From: Zobellia russellii
GTDB lineage: Bacteria > Bacteroidota > Bacteroidia > Flavobacteriales > Flavobacteriaceae
DNA: 64,000 nt
NCBI RefSeq assembly: GCF_018728565.1
Contig: NZ_JACSOI010000004.1
Coordinates: forward strand, 475,491 to 539,490
Direction of reading: 5' to 3'
Shown here: piece by piece, positions 8,217 to 17,304 of the stretch
How positions within the stretch are numbered: the first letter of the stretch is position 1
How the letters are laid out: each line of letters starts with the position of its first letter
Made by a program: the position numbers and the translations under genes
Notes under the pieces: generated by a model
Database searches by the model: none
Told to the model about the DNA's origin: nothing
The model's input: the letters and a program-made list of their open reading frames with translations, nothing else

Positions 8217-9566
8217 TTAGGGTTGATACGAAGGTAATTCAACTACATAGGATTCTACGGATTTGCCATCTTCACTACCGCTCCAATCGGACCCAAAAAG
8301 TACTCGGGTTCCGGTAGGGCTAATTACAGCATGGGGCTCTCCCCAATAATCAAATTCATCTTCATCTGCACGGTGGTGCCCAATACGGTATACCTCTATA
8401 TTGCCCGGTTCAACCCTTGCGATAACCAATTCTTGGTCCAACAATTTTTGTCCGTCTTCTTCAAAACCGATCATAGAGGCCGCTATCCATCCCGGATTTT
8501 TATGTGCCACTGCAGAAATATGCGTACCGCTCTTTGGATAGTCATATCCCAAATCTTCGGATATTACCGGTAAGCAATCACCCGTATTCAAATCAAAAGC
8601 TATGATATTTCCTAAGCATCCGCCACGTGGGCCTTCGCCAAAACTTACGGAATAATCTACGTCCGTTCCATTGGCCATTTTGCCTAAACTGGAATGTTCC
8701 GGTTTTTGTTTGTTGAGTCTGGCCACAAAGTTACCGTTGGCATCATAGGATGATACATTGTGGTAAAATAAATTACCACTAGGGGCAGGCATAACGGCAG
8801 CATAATTAACGTCATCAATATCAAAAGTTGTCAATTGCTGAGTGGATATTTTGTAGGAATACGTTTTGTTGTTATCACATCGAAAGCCGATAACATCAGA
8901 GTCCCAAGACATCATTTGCACATCGTTGCCCATGCTAATGCTTCCATTGCAACCCGTTAGTTGTTTTAAGTTGGCCAAAACCTCTTTATTACCGGAAGAG
9001 ACGGTATATTTAATAAAATCATCTGTAGACTTATCCAAGTAGTAGAGAATATCGGCTTCATTAAAATCCCAAAATAATTGCTCTATATCATCAGGGCGAA
9101 CATCGTCCAAATTCCTAATAAAAGCATAGGTTTTACCGTCCAGTAATTGATGTACTCCATTAGTCTGGTCATACAGTATCATTCGGGTTTCATCTGCGTT
9201 CCAAGCTTGTACCGTGCTGTACATAGGTTTTGTAACGGTACCGTCGCCACCATTGGAAATTCTTCGGATAACTGTTCCAAAAGAAGGGTCTACAATAGTT
9301 TCAAGATACCCGGGTTTGGCCACATCTTGCATGGGGTGTGGCTCTAAGTCATTGGCCACCAATTCTGTGGCTACATCAACCGAATTTTGGGTTTCGTCCT
9401 CAGAAGTTTCCTCGGTTGTTTCCTCATCGGAATTCTCTTCTTGCGGAGTTTCGGATTCCTGTTCTTCGGAATCGTCATTAGGAATGAAATTTAAGTTGTC
9501 ACTAGTACAGCTCATAACGCTGAAACCAATGCAAAAAAATAACAGGTACATTTTCACTTTGTTCAT
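8217..9566 (-). CDS. Secreted beta-propeller-like lipoprotein
   Basis: A 449-residue lipoprotein: a short hydrophobic signal ending in VMSC (Cys20), then a Glu/Ser/Thr-rich acidic linker (about residues 28-65), then a mostly beta domain with repeated blade-like segments (YSTVQAWNADETRMILYD, AAVMPAPSGNLFYHN, WGEPHAVISPTGTRVLFGSDW). The blade signature resembles TolB/WD40-like propellers and the oligogalacturonate-lyase-type fold, but I cannot assign a catalytic activity. Cys residues in LTGCNGS, GFRCDN and GGCLGN could form disulfides. The acidic linker is typical of surface-exposed Bacteroidota lipoproteins. It is monocistronic with its own terminator. Confidence 0.65.
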   Translation of the reverse strand: MNKVKMYLLFFCIGFSVMSCTSDNLNFIPNDDSEEQESETPQEENSDEETTEETSEDETQNSVDVATELVANDLEPHPMQDVAKPGYLETIVDPSFGTVIRRISNGGDGTVTKPMYSTVQAWNADETRMILYDQTNGVHQLLDGKTYAFIRNLDDVRPDDIEQLFWDFNEADILYYLDKSTDDFIKYTVSSGNKEVLANLKQLTGCNGSISMGNDVQMMSWDSDVIGFRCDNNKTYSYKISTQQLTTFDIDDVNYAAVMPAPSGNLFYHNVSSYDANGNFVARLNKQKPEHSSLGKMANGTDVDYSVSFGEGPRGGCLGNIIAFDLNTGDCLPVISEDLGYDYPKSGTHISAVAHKNPGWIAASMIGFEEDGQKLLDQELVIARVEPGNIEVYRIGHHRADEDEFDYWGEPHAVISPTGTRVLFGSDWSGSEDGKSVESYVVELPSYQP

Positions 9567-9890
9567 AAGAAATAGATTTCGGGGCTTAAAAATGTACGGT
9601 TAAATTGGGTATATGGTTCTTACGGTTTTGATTTTTAACAGATTAGGGGAGCGGTGAATTATTGTTAAAACAGATGTTGAAAGAATTGACTTAGGGCTTA
9701 CACACAGTAAAAAACAGGGATGAGATGAATGGCACTGGCTGTAGGGGTTTTATGTACTACATTATATTTTTTTTAAATTTTTTCTTACAGATATTGACCG
9801 TATTTTAGATTTGAGTAAATTACCGGTGAAATAGATTTACGTGTTATCGGATGCTTTAGCGTACATTTTATTAATTATAATATTTCCAAA
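9567..9890. other. Intergenic region with a promoter for the 9891 gene
   Basis: A 324-base divergent gap. It is AT-rich, with a T-tract around 9767-9784. TAGATTTG at 9806-9813 matches the Bacteroidota -7 consensus on the plus strand and would start transcription about 70 bases before the 9891 gene. Nothing else is recognised. Confidence 0.4.
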
Positions 9891-10475
9891 TTGAAAAAAG
9901 TTGAAAAATTTATAGAAGTTTTAGAAACCTTAAAAGAAAAGAAGATAGATGACGAAGATGATTTACATGGTTGGAAAGCTAACGCGATAAATTTGGTTAC
10001 TCGGATTTATGGTGCAGAAAGCAAGCAAGAGGAGCAAATAAACAATGTTAGATATAGCTCGTCTGATGAACTATATTTTGTTGGTCCGGGAGGCGCTCAA
10101 AATATACCGAGTTCAAATAATATATCAAGTTGTAATAAACAATGTATCCATTTAATAAATGGAATAATTACTGACTTAAAATTTTTTGGTCTACCTGAAT
10201 TTAAAAAGCCAAAGGATAATAGTAACGAAATCAATATTGCAATAAATCAAACTCAATCTGTAAAACAAAAAATAAGTATCAATATCATCCTTGATGCAAT
10301 TAAAGATGAGCTAACAGGAACCCAGCTCAAAGAATTACAAAATATAATTGATAAGGACGGTAAACCTGATGATAAAAAAAGAGATATTATAAAAAAACTA
10401 AAGAGTTTTGGAACTGATGTTGCCACAAATATAGTTGCAGGAATACTTACCAACCCAGCAATTTACGGTGGATAA
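9891..10475 (+). CDS. Uncharacterised AT-rich orphan gene
   Basis: A 194-residue cytoplasmic protein not recognised with certainty. The start is a TTG (9891); no ATG lies near the beginning of the domain. The N-terminal part (GWKANAINLVTRIYGAES) resembles the small helical domain found at the N-terminus of several predicted nucleotide-binding or abortive-infection proteins. The middle is Ser/Asn-rich. The C-terminal part (LDAIKDELTGTQLKELQNII...KKLKSFGTDVATNIVAGILTNP) is helical and ends in a hydrophobic stretch. No signal peptide. Base composition is visibly more AT-rich than that of its neighbours, and it stands alone between lipoprotein genes, which suggests acquisition. A defence-related role is only a guess. 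Confidence 0.6.
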   Translation: MKKVEKFIEVLETLKEKKIDDEDDLHGWKANAINLVTRIYGAESKQEEQINNVRYSSSDELYFVGPGGAQNIPSSNNISSCNKQCIHLINGIITDLKFFGLPEFKKPKDNSNEINIAINQTQSVKQKISINIILDAIKDELTGTQLKELQNIIDKDGKPDDKKRDIIKKLKSFGTDVATNIVAGILTNPAIYGG

Positions 10476-10701
10476 AAATGGATAAAAAAGTTTGATCTAA
10501 ATTAAATGTGGATTTATGGATAGAATCGAAAAGCCTGTGATCTTATAACATGATAGTGAGTCTTATGGATGTAGCTTTGGAATAAAATGAAACAAATAGC
10601 TTTCAGCTTAGAAATATGGAAGAACATAATGTTTTAGTACAATACTCAACTGAAACGTAAGTATCCATTTTAAAGAATTAAAAATATAACTTCTAATTAC
10701 G

Positions 10702-11184
10702 ATGAAAAAAAGTATTACACTATTGGTTTTATGTATGTCCATAATCTCTTGTTCAAAAAAAACGGACGAAACATTTGCCTACAATTTTGTAGAGAATGCT
10801 CAATTAAATATAGAGAGTAGTGAAGGATTTTACATGAAATTCTCCAGCATAACTGAGGGTGCTGATGTGGTATTTTCATATGAGTATAATGCTGCAGATG
10901 ATGTTAATATTGCTGATGACGAATATTCAGAATATATTCGATTCCAGATTGACCCATCAACCACAGAATTCAGTTTTTCAGATGATGAACTCGAGGATAT
11001 AAATGCAGTGTATTCCGAAAGTTGTTTTTGTGATTTTTCGGATAATGGAGAGAAAGACGTTCCGCCAAAGGGAACTATAAGTGGAAAGAAAATATCCGAA
11101 ACGGAATGGGACATTACCATAGACGTAACTTTCTATGGGGATGAACAAAAAAGTGTTTCCAGTATTTTTAGACAGAAAAAATAA
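10702..11184 (+). CDS. Small lipoprotein of unknown function
   Basis: A 160-residue protein with a clear lipoprotein signal (MKKSITLLVLCMSIISC, Cys17). The mature part is acidic and rich in beta-strand-like segments, with a CFCDF pair of cysteines near residue 111. I do not recognise the family. It is followed after 120 bases by another small lipoprotein gene in the same direction. The upstream 226 bases hold no gene. Confidence 0.65.
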   Translation: MKKSITLLVLCMSIISCSKKTDETFAYNFVENAQLNIESSEGFYMKFSSITEGADVVFSYEYNAADDVNIADDEYSEYIRFQIDPSTTEFSFSDDELEDINAVYSESCFCDFSDNGEKDVPPKGTISGKKISETEWDITIDVTFYGDEQKSVSSIFRQKK

Positions 11185-11304
11185 AGGAAAGCAGAAAAGT
11201 AACCTTTTAAGAAACTCATGTCTTGAAGGCCCCTAAAACATTTACTGTTAATAATACGCGCAACCTCTACATCACAATCGCATCTTAGTGAAAAAGAATG
11301 CCAA

Positions 11305-11727
11305 ATGAAATTTCAATACTATGCCGTCGCAATCCTGCTGCTTTTTATTGCGTGTGATAAAACAAAAGACGAGCCCGTACCTGCCAATGAATCTTTAATA
11401 GCTGGAAAATGGAAACAAACAGAGGCATATATTAGTGATGCGGGCCCGCACTATTGGGTAGCCATTGAAAATGGAGAAGAAATAAGCTTTTCTGATGACG
11501 GAAGCTTCACCTCAAATAGATTTCCCGATTGTAATGGCGGTATGTATTCCATAGAGGAAGGTAGGTTACTATTGAACTATGATTGTGATGAAATTGATGC
11601 AGAGTTAGTTAATACAGAAGGTTTTATAACATATAACCTTGAGTTTTATAAAAGTTACTTTGTACTAACCCCCACTAGTGGACCTATTTGTATAGAAGGA
11701 TGTAGTTACAAATATCAAAGCCAATAG
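11305..11727 (+). CDS. Lipocalin-like small lipoprotein
   Basis: A 140-residue lipoprotein (signal ending in FIAC, Cys17). The mature region opens with LIAGKWKQTEAYI and continues with FSDDGSFTSNRF, the pattern of the small lipocalin-like domains widespread in Bacteroidota. Four Cys in the mature part (CNGG, NYDCDE, CIEGC) could form disulfides. No ligand is known. It converges on the next gene, with a strong bidirectional terminator between them. Confidence 0.7.
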   Translation: MKFQYYAVAILLLFIACDKTKDEPVPANESLIAGKWKQTEAYISDAGPHYWVAIENGEEISFSDDGSFTSNRFPDCNGGMYSIEEGRLLLNYDCDEIDAELVNTEGFITYNLEFYKSYFVLTPTSGPICIEGCSYKYQSQ

Positions 11728-11831
11728 TAAGGATTATGATTAAGGATAACCATCAATCAAACTATTTTACTTCAAACCAGTTTTGCATCAACTTCCAAGA
11801 GTTATCATAATTATAAAATATAGAATATCAA

Positions 11832-11861
11832 AGAAGCCTTACCGTTTCAGGTAAGGCTTCT
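11832..11861. terminator. Strong bidirectional terminator
   Basis: A perfect 12-bp stem (11832-11843 with 11850-11861) around a 6-base loop lies between two convergent genes (stops at 11727 and 11913). A short T-rich tail is present on the plus-strand side. Confidence 0.8.
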
Positions 11862-11912
11862 CTATTTTGGATTCTTATAGAACCTTGTAAAACTATTTCC
11901 GCAGAACTAGGG

Positions 11913-13727
11913 TTAAAAAGTTACATTCGCTTTAGGTGTTTCAATTTTTTCAGTTAGTAATAACAGGGTAGTCCGTGACTCTTTTAATTGTTGTAGCGCA
12001 AGGTTATAATAGGGGAGTGCCTTATCTTTTTTTGCCCCAAATAGATTTTCATAATACCCAATACCCTCCATTAAATTACAGCTAAAAGATAGTAGTTGCT
12101 TTCTGCGTTTGGCGGCAGGCATCATTTTATATTCCGAAACCTGCTCCTTGTAATATTCCAAATAGATATGCAGTTCTTTAATGAACATATTTGGGCGATT
12201 GGGATGTGACATTACATTCGCCCTGCCATAGATATGATCTATCATTTCTTTTAGCGTAGATACTTTTGAAAAGTAGGCCATATTGGGCCCTGGACAAACG
12301 GAAACGCCCTCGCCTTCAATTTTTGTATCCAGATTATAGGCAAGCAGAGCCGATGTTCCCAGGCCAACACAGGTGCAGGATTTCTCCGTAATCTTATGAA
12401 AATGGTAATCGTATTCAGCTTGCGATAAGTTTTTACTTTTAAGTTCTTTTAGTTTATGGTTTTGGTATTGGCGGGATGCCGTACAAAGTCCCTTTTCGTT
12501 AAAATCCTTGTTCAGCGCTACAAACTTTTTGGGGCAGGGACTTCCCGGTTTTCCATCGGCAATACGGGCCGCTTTTTCAACATCTTTGGTGTTTCCTTTT
12601 AAACTGTGAAAAGGAATGCCCAATGGCGAAATATTGCTTAAGTACAGGTCTTTTTCCTTGGCCTTTGCCAATTGGTCTAAAGTGTCTTGGTCTACTGTTG
12701 TCGCTTCCGGGACCAAAAGAAAAGCGGAACCCCAACCTATGGAATCCACTTGGTATTTGTCCAACAGAAATTGGTGTTCCTCTGCTGTGCCAACGCCTCC
12801 CTGTGCCGTGATTTTTAAGGGTAGGGGGTCGTTAGGAACGGAACGCCCTTTCAATTGCAGTGAGCTAGTCAACAGGTCAAAGACCGTATTTGTTAATTCT
12901 TGTCTGTTTTCCTTAAACTGGTTTAGAATAGGCCCCATTAAATAGCCATCCGTAGCAAAGGCATGTCCCCCGCAATTGAGCCCGGATTCTATACGGTATT
13001 CCGAAACCCAGATGCCTTTTTTTGCCAAGAATTTCCCCTGAATCAGTGCCGAACGATAATCACTTACTTTAAGAACAATTTTCTTTTTAATGTTACCGTT
13101 GCTGTCCGGATAAAAATCATCAAATTGTTCCAGATAGCTGTACAGTCTTGGGTTCATACCTGCGGAAAGGATGACCGAAGAATTCAGTTTGCTCTGTGCA
13201 TATCCGCGTAGCGCAGCATGGGCATCGTTAAATTCTGAGGTGAGCTTCTGTTTTTTAACGTAATTGTCCTTATCTACCTTCGTCATGATATTCACATCAA
13301 TACTTCCCATGGGCATATGGTGTTTTACCCATTCTTTAATTTCGGAAAAATTAAAAGTGTGTTCAGAAAGCCGTAAAAATTCATTTTTAAAAGATGAATC
13401 GTCCGGTAAGGTGTTGAAATAAGACCGGATGCCATTAGCTGTTTCGGTAGTTGAGTTTTTAAAGTTCTCGAACTTTTCTTGGGCCAAGTCGTGTATCATA
13501 TCTAAATACGAACTGATCCGTTTTGCCCTAAAATCTTCCTGTTTGTCCGTGATTTCTGTATAGGGTAGATTATGCTTTCCTGAGTACATTTTTCGTAGCT
13601 TTTCCAAAAGAATATCATCTACCAGTGATATGACCGAGTCAATCCCGTATTGTGAAACTTTTAATGGAGAATCAATAGTAAAACCTATACCCATAACCGG
13701 AATGTGAAATGAATGTGCGTATGTCAT
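11913..13727 (-). CDS. Conserved protein, possible TIM-barrel with Cys cluster
   Basis: A 604-residue protein, not recognised with certainty. There is no signal peptide; it begins with HSFHIPVMGIGFTIDSP. The central part (GLNCGGHAFATDGYLMGPIL near residue 245, and ITAQGGVGTAEEHQFLLDKYQVDSIGWG-type text near 305-340) resembles the phosphate- and FMN-binding segments of nitronate monooxygenase/PfaD-like TIM barrels. Downstream are CPKK, LCTASRQY and SCTCVGLG, a set of Cys that could bind a metal or cluster, plus CPGPNM. The C-terminal 100 residues are helical. It is divergent from the BspA-type lipoprotein gene. The function is open; an FMN-dependent enzyme is the best guess. Confidence 0.6.
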   Translation of the reverse strand: MTYAHSFHIPVMGIGFTIDSPLKVSQYGIDSVISLVDDILLEKLRKMYSGKHNLPYTEITDKQEDFRAKRISSYLDMIHDLAQEKFENFKNSTTETANGIRSYFNTLPDDSSFKNEFLRLSEHTFNFSEIKEWVKHHMPMGSIDVNIMTKVDKDNYVKKQKLTSEFNDAHAALRGYAQSKLNSSVILSAGMNPRLYSYLEQFDDFYPDSNGNIKKKIVLKVSDYRSALIQGKFLAKKGIWVSEYRIESGLNCGGHAFATDGYLMGPILNQFKENRQELTNTVFDLLTSSLQLKGRSVPNDPLPLKITAQGGVGTAEEHQFLLDKYQVDSIGWGSAFLLVPEATTVDQDTLDQLAKAKEKDLYLSNISPLGIPFHSLKGNTKDVEKAARIADGKPGSPCPKKFVALNKDFNEKGLCTASRQYQNHKLKELKSKNLSQAEYDYHFHKITEKSCTCVGLGTSALLAYNLDTKIEGEGVSVCPGPNMAYFSKVSTLKEMIDHIYGRANVMSHPNRPNMFIKELHIYLEYYKEQVSEYKMMPAAKRRKQLLSFSCNLMEGIGYYENLFGAKKDKALPYYNLALQQLKESRTTLLLLTEKIETPKANVTF

Positions 13728-13810
13728 AGAATATTTTTATGGTGATTTAAGTGTGTAGAACAAATTTGCTTTTTGGCAATAGCCAACAAAATTGGGATTT
13801 ATGTAACTCT

Positions 13811-13846
13811 TAAAACATGATTTTAATCAGCTTTAAAACATGATTT
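13811..13846. promoter_or_regulatory. Direct repeats TAAAACATGATTT
   Basis: Two identical 13-bp copies (13811-13823 and 13834-13846) lie 23 bp apart, with a partial third (TAAAAC) at 13855. They sit in the divergent region between the 604-aa gene and the BspA-type gene. Spacing near two helical turns is typical of direct-repeat regulator sites. The regulator is unknown. Confidence 0.4.
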
Positions 13847-13885
13847 ACTTCGTGTAAAACAACTTAATCAGACACATTATATATT

Positions 13886-13938
13886 TCATACCTGACACGA
13901 GTGGCATACATATGTAGTAAAACGAATAACAGGTATGA
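13886..13938. promoter_or_regulatory. Inverted repeat TCATACCTG / CAGGTATGA
   Basis: A perfect 9-bp inverted repeat (13886-13894 and 13930-13938) separated by 35 bases, just upstream of the gene at 14012. It could be a paired regulator site or a leader structure. Confidence 0.3.
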
Positions 13939-14011
13939 TAGACAATAAGGTCAACTTTGAGCTCGTTATTTAGTTTTTTCGATTTAGAAATAATTTAAAC
14001 TCAATTATAAT

Positions 14012-15133
14012 ATGTCCCATCTAAACGTTTTTAAAAGAATTATACTTGGCCTATTCGTACTCATTTTTGCCATTTCTTGTAGCTCGGACAGTGTTACTGA
14101 AGACATGCAGGTTATAGACGAAGAAACTATTTCTGAAAACCCAACAAATGAAGAAAATACAGAAGAAGAGAATTCAGAGGAAGAAGAGGAGGTTGTAGAA
14201 GAGGAGGAAGAGATAATAGAAGGTCCTCAAGATGACCCTTACGATGAAAATGCCTTTATAACTACTTGGGAAACCACATATGAAACTGATGATATCTTGA
14301 TTAGAACTAATCCAGACGTGAGTACACCCTATAATTATACGGTTAATTGGGGCGATGGAACAATAGAAACAGGATTGAGTGAGAATGCTCGACATGAATA
14401 TGCCATACCGGGGGTATATACAATACAAATAACGGGAGACTTCCCTGCAATTTATCAGCATAGTGACTGGAAACTGAACGCCAAAAAATTACGAACCGTG
14501 GAAAATTGGGGGGCAATTAAATGGGAGAGTATGAACCGTGCATTCAATAATTGCGAAAATGTAATATTCAATGCTACTGATGTGCCGGATTTATCCAGAG
14601 TTACGGATATGTATGCTATGTTCGCCAACGCTACGTATTTTAATAGCGAACTTAAGGATTGGGATGTAAGCCATGTTACGGATATGGGTTATATGTTCTT
14701 CGATGCAAATAATTTTAATCAAGACATTTCTACATGGGATGTAAGTAATGTGACCAGTATGACATATATGTTCTTCCATGCGAAAGAATTCGACCAAAAC
14801 ATTTCTACTTGGGATGTGGGCAAAGTTACCCTAATGCAGAATATGTTCTATGGCGCTGATGTTTTTAACAGTCCTATAGGAGAATGGAACGTTAGTAATG
14901 TAACAGACATGCACAGGATGTTTTTTGTCGCGGATGTTTTTAATCAAGATATATCTGAATGGGATGTAAGTAAAGTGACCAATATGGAGAATATGTTTAA
15001 AGACGCTTTATTATTTAGTCAAAACTTATCTGGATGGGCTACGGACAATGTTACGGAGTGCAACTCATTTTGGTATGGTAGTTCATTGGTAGAGAGTCAG
15101 CTACCAACGGCGGGAACTTGTTTTGGAGGTTAA
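14012..15133 (+). CDS. BspA-type (DUF285) surface lipoprotein
   Basis: A 373-residue surface lipoprotein. The signal ends in FAISC (Cys23). An extreme acidic linker follows (about residues 30-75, runs of Glu). Next is a PKD-like beta domain (YNYTVNWGDGTIETG...PGVYTIQITGDF, about 105-150). From about residue 165 come tandem repeats of about 24 residues of the BspA/DUF285 type with the core WDVSxVTxMxxMFxxAxxFN (at least five copies). Such repeats mediate adhesion or protein binding on the cell surface in other bacteria. No type IX sorting domain is visible; the acidic linker suggests lipoprotein surface export instead. Monocistronic, with its own terminator. Confidence 0.85.
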   Translation: MSHLNVFKRIILGLFVLIFAISCSSDSVTEDMQVIDEETISENPTNEENTEEENSEEEEEVVEEEEEIIEGPQDDPYDENAFITTWETTYETDDILIRTNPDVSTPYNYTVNWGDGTIETGLSENARHEYAIPGVYTIQITGDFPAIYQHSDWKLNAKKLRTVENWGAIKWESMNRAFNNCENVIFNATDVPDLSRVTDMYAMFANATYFNSELKDWDVSHVTDMGYMFFDANNFNQDISTWDVSNVTSMTYMFFHAKEFDQNISTWDVGKVTLMQNMFYGADVFNSPIGEWNVSNVTDMHRMFFVADVFNQDISEWDVSKVTNMENMFKDALLFSQNLSGWATDNVTECNSFWYGSSLVESQLPTAGTCFGG

Positions 15134-15156
15134 ACCAAACTAATTATAAGGTATAG

Positions 15157-15187
15157 ATGTCTCCACATTGTTATTTTGTGGGGACAT
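15157..15187 (+). terminator. Terminator of the BspA-type gene
   Basis: An 11-bp stem (15157-15167 with 15177-15187, one G-U pair) around a 9-base loop, followed by a run of T, 23 bases past the stop. Confidence 0.85.
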
Positions 15188-15316
15188 TTTTTATGGTACA
15201 AATGAATGAATTAGTTTTCTAAGATAGAGATGTTTTTCCTGTTGTATAAGGGCTACTTTTTTATTTAAGTTTTGGTAGTTTTTAGTAAATTACATTTTTA
15301 ACCAAAACCGAGAACC

Positions 15317-16960
15317 TTGAAACACAAAGCATTTAAAAACCCACTAATTTATTTCCTGTTTTTTACCGTAACGCTTTCCTATTGTCAAACCAAAAAGAAA
15401 GGAAAAGTAGAACGGCCAAACATACTTTACATAATGTCCGATGACCATACTTCCCAGGCAATTGGGGCATATGGTAAAAGACTGGCACGTTTAAATCCAA
15501 CACCAACAATTGATCGCTTGGCAAAAGAAGGGGTATTATTGGAAAATGCCTTTTGTACCAATTCAATTTGTACGCCCTCTAGGGCCAGTATTCTTACCGG
15601 TCAGTTTGGGCAAGTAAATGGGGTAGTGGACTTAAGTGGTAAATTAAGTCCGGAAAACCAATACCTGCCTATAGAGATTAAAAAACAGGGCTATGAAACC
15701 GCAATGATAGGAAAATGGCATTTAAAACATGCCCCAGAAGCTTTTGATTACTATAATGTATTACCGGGTCAAGGAGATTACCATAACCCAACACTTTATA
15801 GCAGGGAAGGCGGAGAAAAGAAAGAAATTCGTTTTGAAGAGGATTTGGTAAGAGAGGTGAATGCCACAACCTATGAAGGACATTCATCAGATGTTATTAC
15901 AGACATCTCCTTGGAATGGTTAAAAAACAAAAGGGACAAATCCAAGCCATTCTTTTTAATGCATCATTTTAAAGCTCCCCATGATTTTTTTAAATATGCG
16001 CCTAGATATGAGGAGTATTTGGAAGATGTGGAAATTCCGGAACCATCCAGTATGTGGTATAATGGTAACAACGGATCTATAGCTACAAGAGGGGAGAACA
16101 ATTCCCTTACAGATACTATTGGCTCCTCTATAGGACATAGAAATGTCATTAGAAATATGGGAATGCATATGAAGATAGACCCCAGTATTCCTGATCCGGA
16201 GTATAAGAAATTAGCATACCAAGAGTATTTAAAACGTTACTTACGATGCGTAAAAGGTGTGGATGATAATGTAAAACGAATTTTTGATTACCTAGAGGCA
16301 GAAGGAATTATGGATAACACCATTATTATTTATACGGGCGATCAAGGTTTTATGCTTGGCGAACATGATTATATTGATAAAAGGTGGATGTATGAAGAGT
16401 CTCAACGTATGCCATTCTTGGTTCGTTACCCTAAAACAATAAAGGCGGGATCTCGTACGGATGCTATGGTCAATAATACCGATTTTGCGCCTACTATGAT
16501 TGAAATGGCCGGAGGTAAAGTTCCTGATTATATGCAAGGGTCCAGTTTTAAATCTATTCTTGAAACAGGTAAAGAACCAGAAGGGTGGAAGCAAGACACC
16601 TATTATAGATATTGGATGCACATGGCCCATAAGCATAATAATCCTGCGCACTTTGGAATACGCACCAAAGACTATAAACTTATCTTTTATTACGGTAGAG
16701 ATTATATGCAAAGGAATACAAACAAGCAGGAATGGGCTCATAACCCTGAATCTATGTCCGATTTTGTTACTCCTGTATCCTGGGAATTCTATGATCTTAA
16801 AAATGACCCGGAAGAAATGGATAATAGATATGATGATGAAAAGTATGCTTCTATTATTTCTGATTTAAAAGACCGACTCAAAACTTTAAGAAAGGAGGTA
16901 AAAGAAGACGATTCTCAATACCCTGAAATAGAAAAGGTAGTTAATGAAAATTGGAACTAG
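15317..16960 (+). CDS. Formylglycine-dependent sulfatase (S1 family), exported
   Basis: Exported sulfatase that removes sulfate esters, probably from a sulfated algal or animal glycan. 547 residues from a TTG start at 15317, the only start that keeps the whole signal peptide. The signal ends near LSYC, so it may be a lipoprotein (Cys23). The metal-binding Asp pair is in MSDDH (42-43). The sulfatase signature is CTPSRASILTG, with the Cys (85) matured to formylglycine. Further metal ligands are in YTGDQGFMLGEH. The C-terminal subdomain ends with YDLKNDPEEMDNRYDD, usual for S1 sulfatases. Overall it looks closest to glucosamine-6-sulfatase-like members, but the substrate is not certain. No maturase or PUL genes are adjacent. 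Confidence 0.93.
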   Translation: MKHKAFKNPLIYFLFFTVTLSYCQTKKKGKVERPNILYIMSDDHTSQAIGAYGKRLARLNPTPTIDRLAKEGVLLENAFCTNSICTPSRASILTGQFGQVNGVVDLSGKLSPENQYLPIEIKKQGYETAMIGKWHLKHAPEAFDYYNVLPGQGDYHNPTLYSREGGEKKEIRFEEDLVREVNATTYEGHSSDVITDISLEWLKNKRDKSKPFFLMHHFKAPHDFFKYAPRYEEYLEDVEIPEPSSMWYNGNNGSIATRGENNSLTDTIGSSIGHRNVIRNMGMHMKIDPSIPDPEYKKLAYQEYLKRYLRCVKGVDDNVKRIFDYLEAEGIMDNTIIIYTGDQGFMLGEHDYIDKRWMYEESQRMPFLVRYPKTIKAGSRTDAMVNNTDFAPTMIEMAGGKVPDYMQGSSFKSILETGKEPEGWKQDTYYRYWMHMAHKHNNPAHFGIRTKDYKLIFYYGRDYMQRNTNKQEWAHNPESMSDFVTPVSWEFYDLKNDPEEMDNRYDDEKYASIISDLKDRLKTLRKEVKEDDSQYPEIEKVVNENWN

Positions 16961-17304
16961 TTTGAATTAAACAAGTAGGTGGTTATATATTTTAAATGCC
17001 CCATACTTAAGTCTTTTAAAGCTGAACAATCATTTGATTGTTCAGCTTTTTAACTTTCTGTCATTTTCTAATTCAAGCGTTAGCTCTTAATTACCCTGAA
17101 TAATTTTAAAATTTCCGCAAAAGGGTTGGTTATGTGATACTTTACGTAATTTTTCAAAACCGAAATAATTTATTGATAGTACGGTTTAGACAATATTTAT
17201 CCCTAATTTTAGCCGCTAAATGTGCAATTTCTCAAATTAAAGCTAGAAGTAGTTTTAAACTTAATTTATTATAAAGATTTTACTTACAATCACTCCTTTT
17301 TAAA
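16961..17304 (+). other. Intergenic region with sulfatase terminator
   Basis: A 344-base gap. It holds the terminator hairpin described separately and about 255 bases of AT-rich upstream region for the TIR-domain gene. No exact TAnnTTTG promoter and no small gene were found. Confidence 0.4.
17018..17049 (+). terminator. Terminator of the sulfatase gene
   Basis: Arms 17018-17032 and 17035-17049 pair perfectly (AAAGCTGAACAATCA with its complement). In practice the loop opens to about 6 bases. T-rich sequence follows on the plus strand. Confidence 0.85.
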
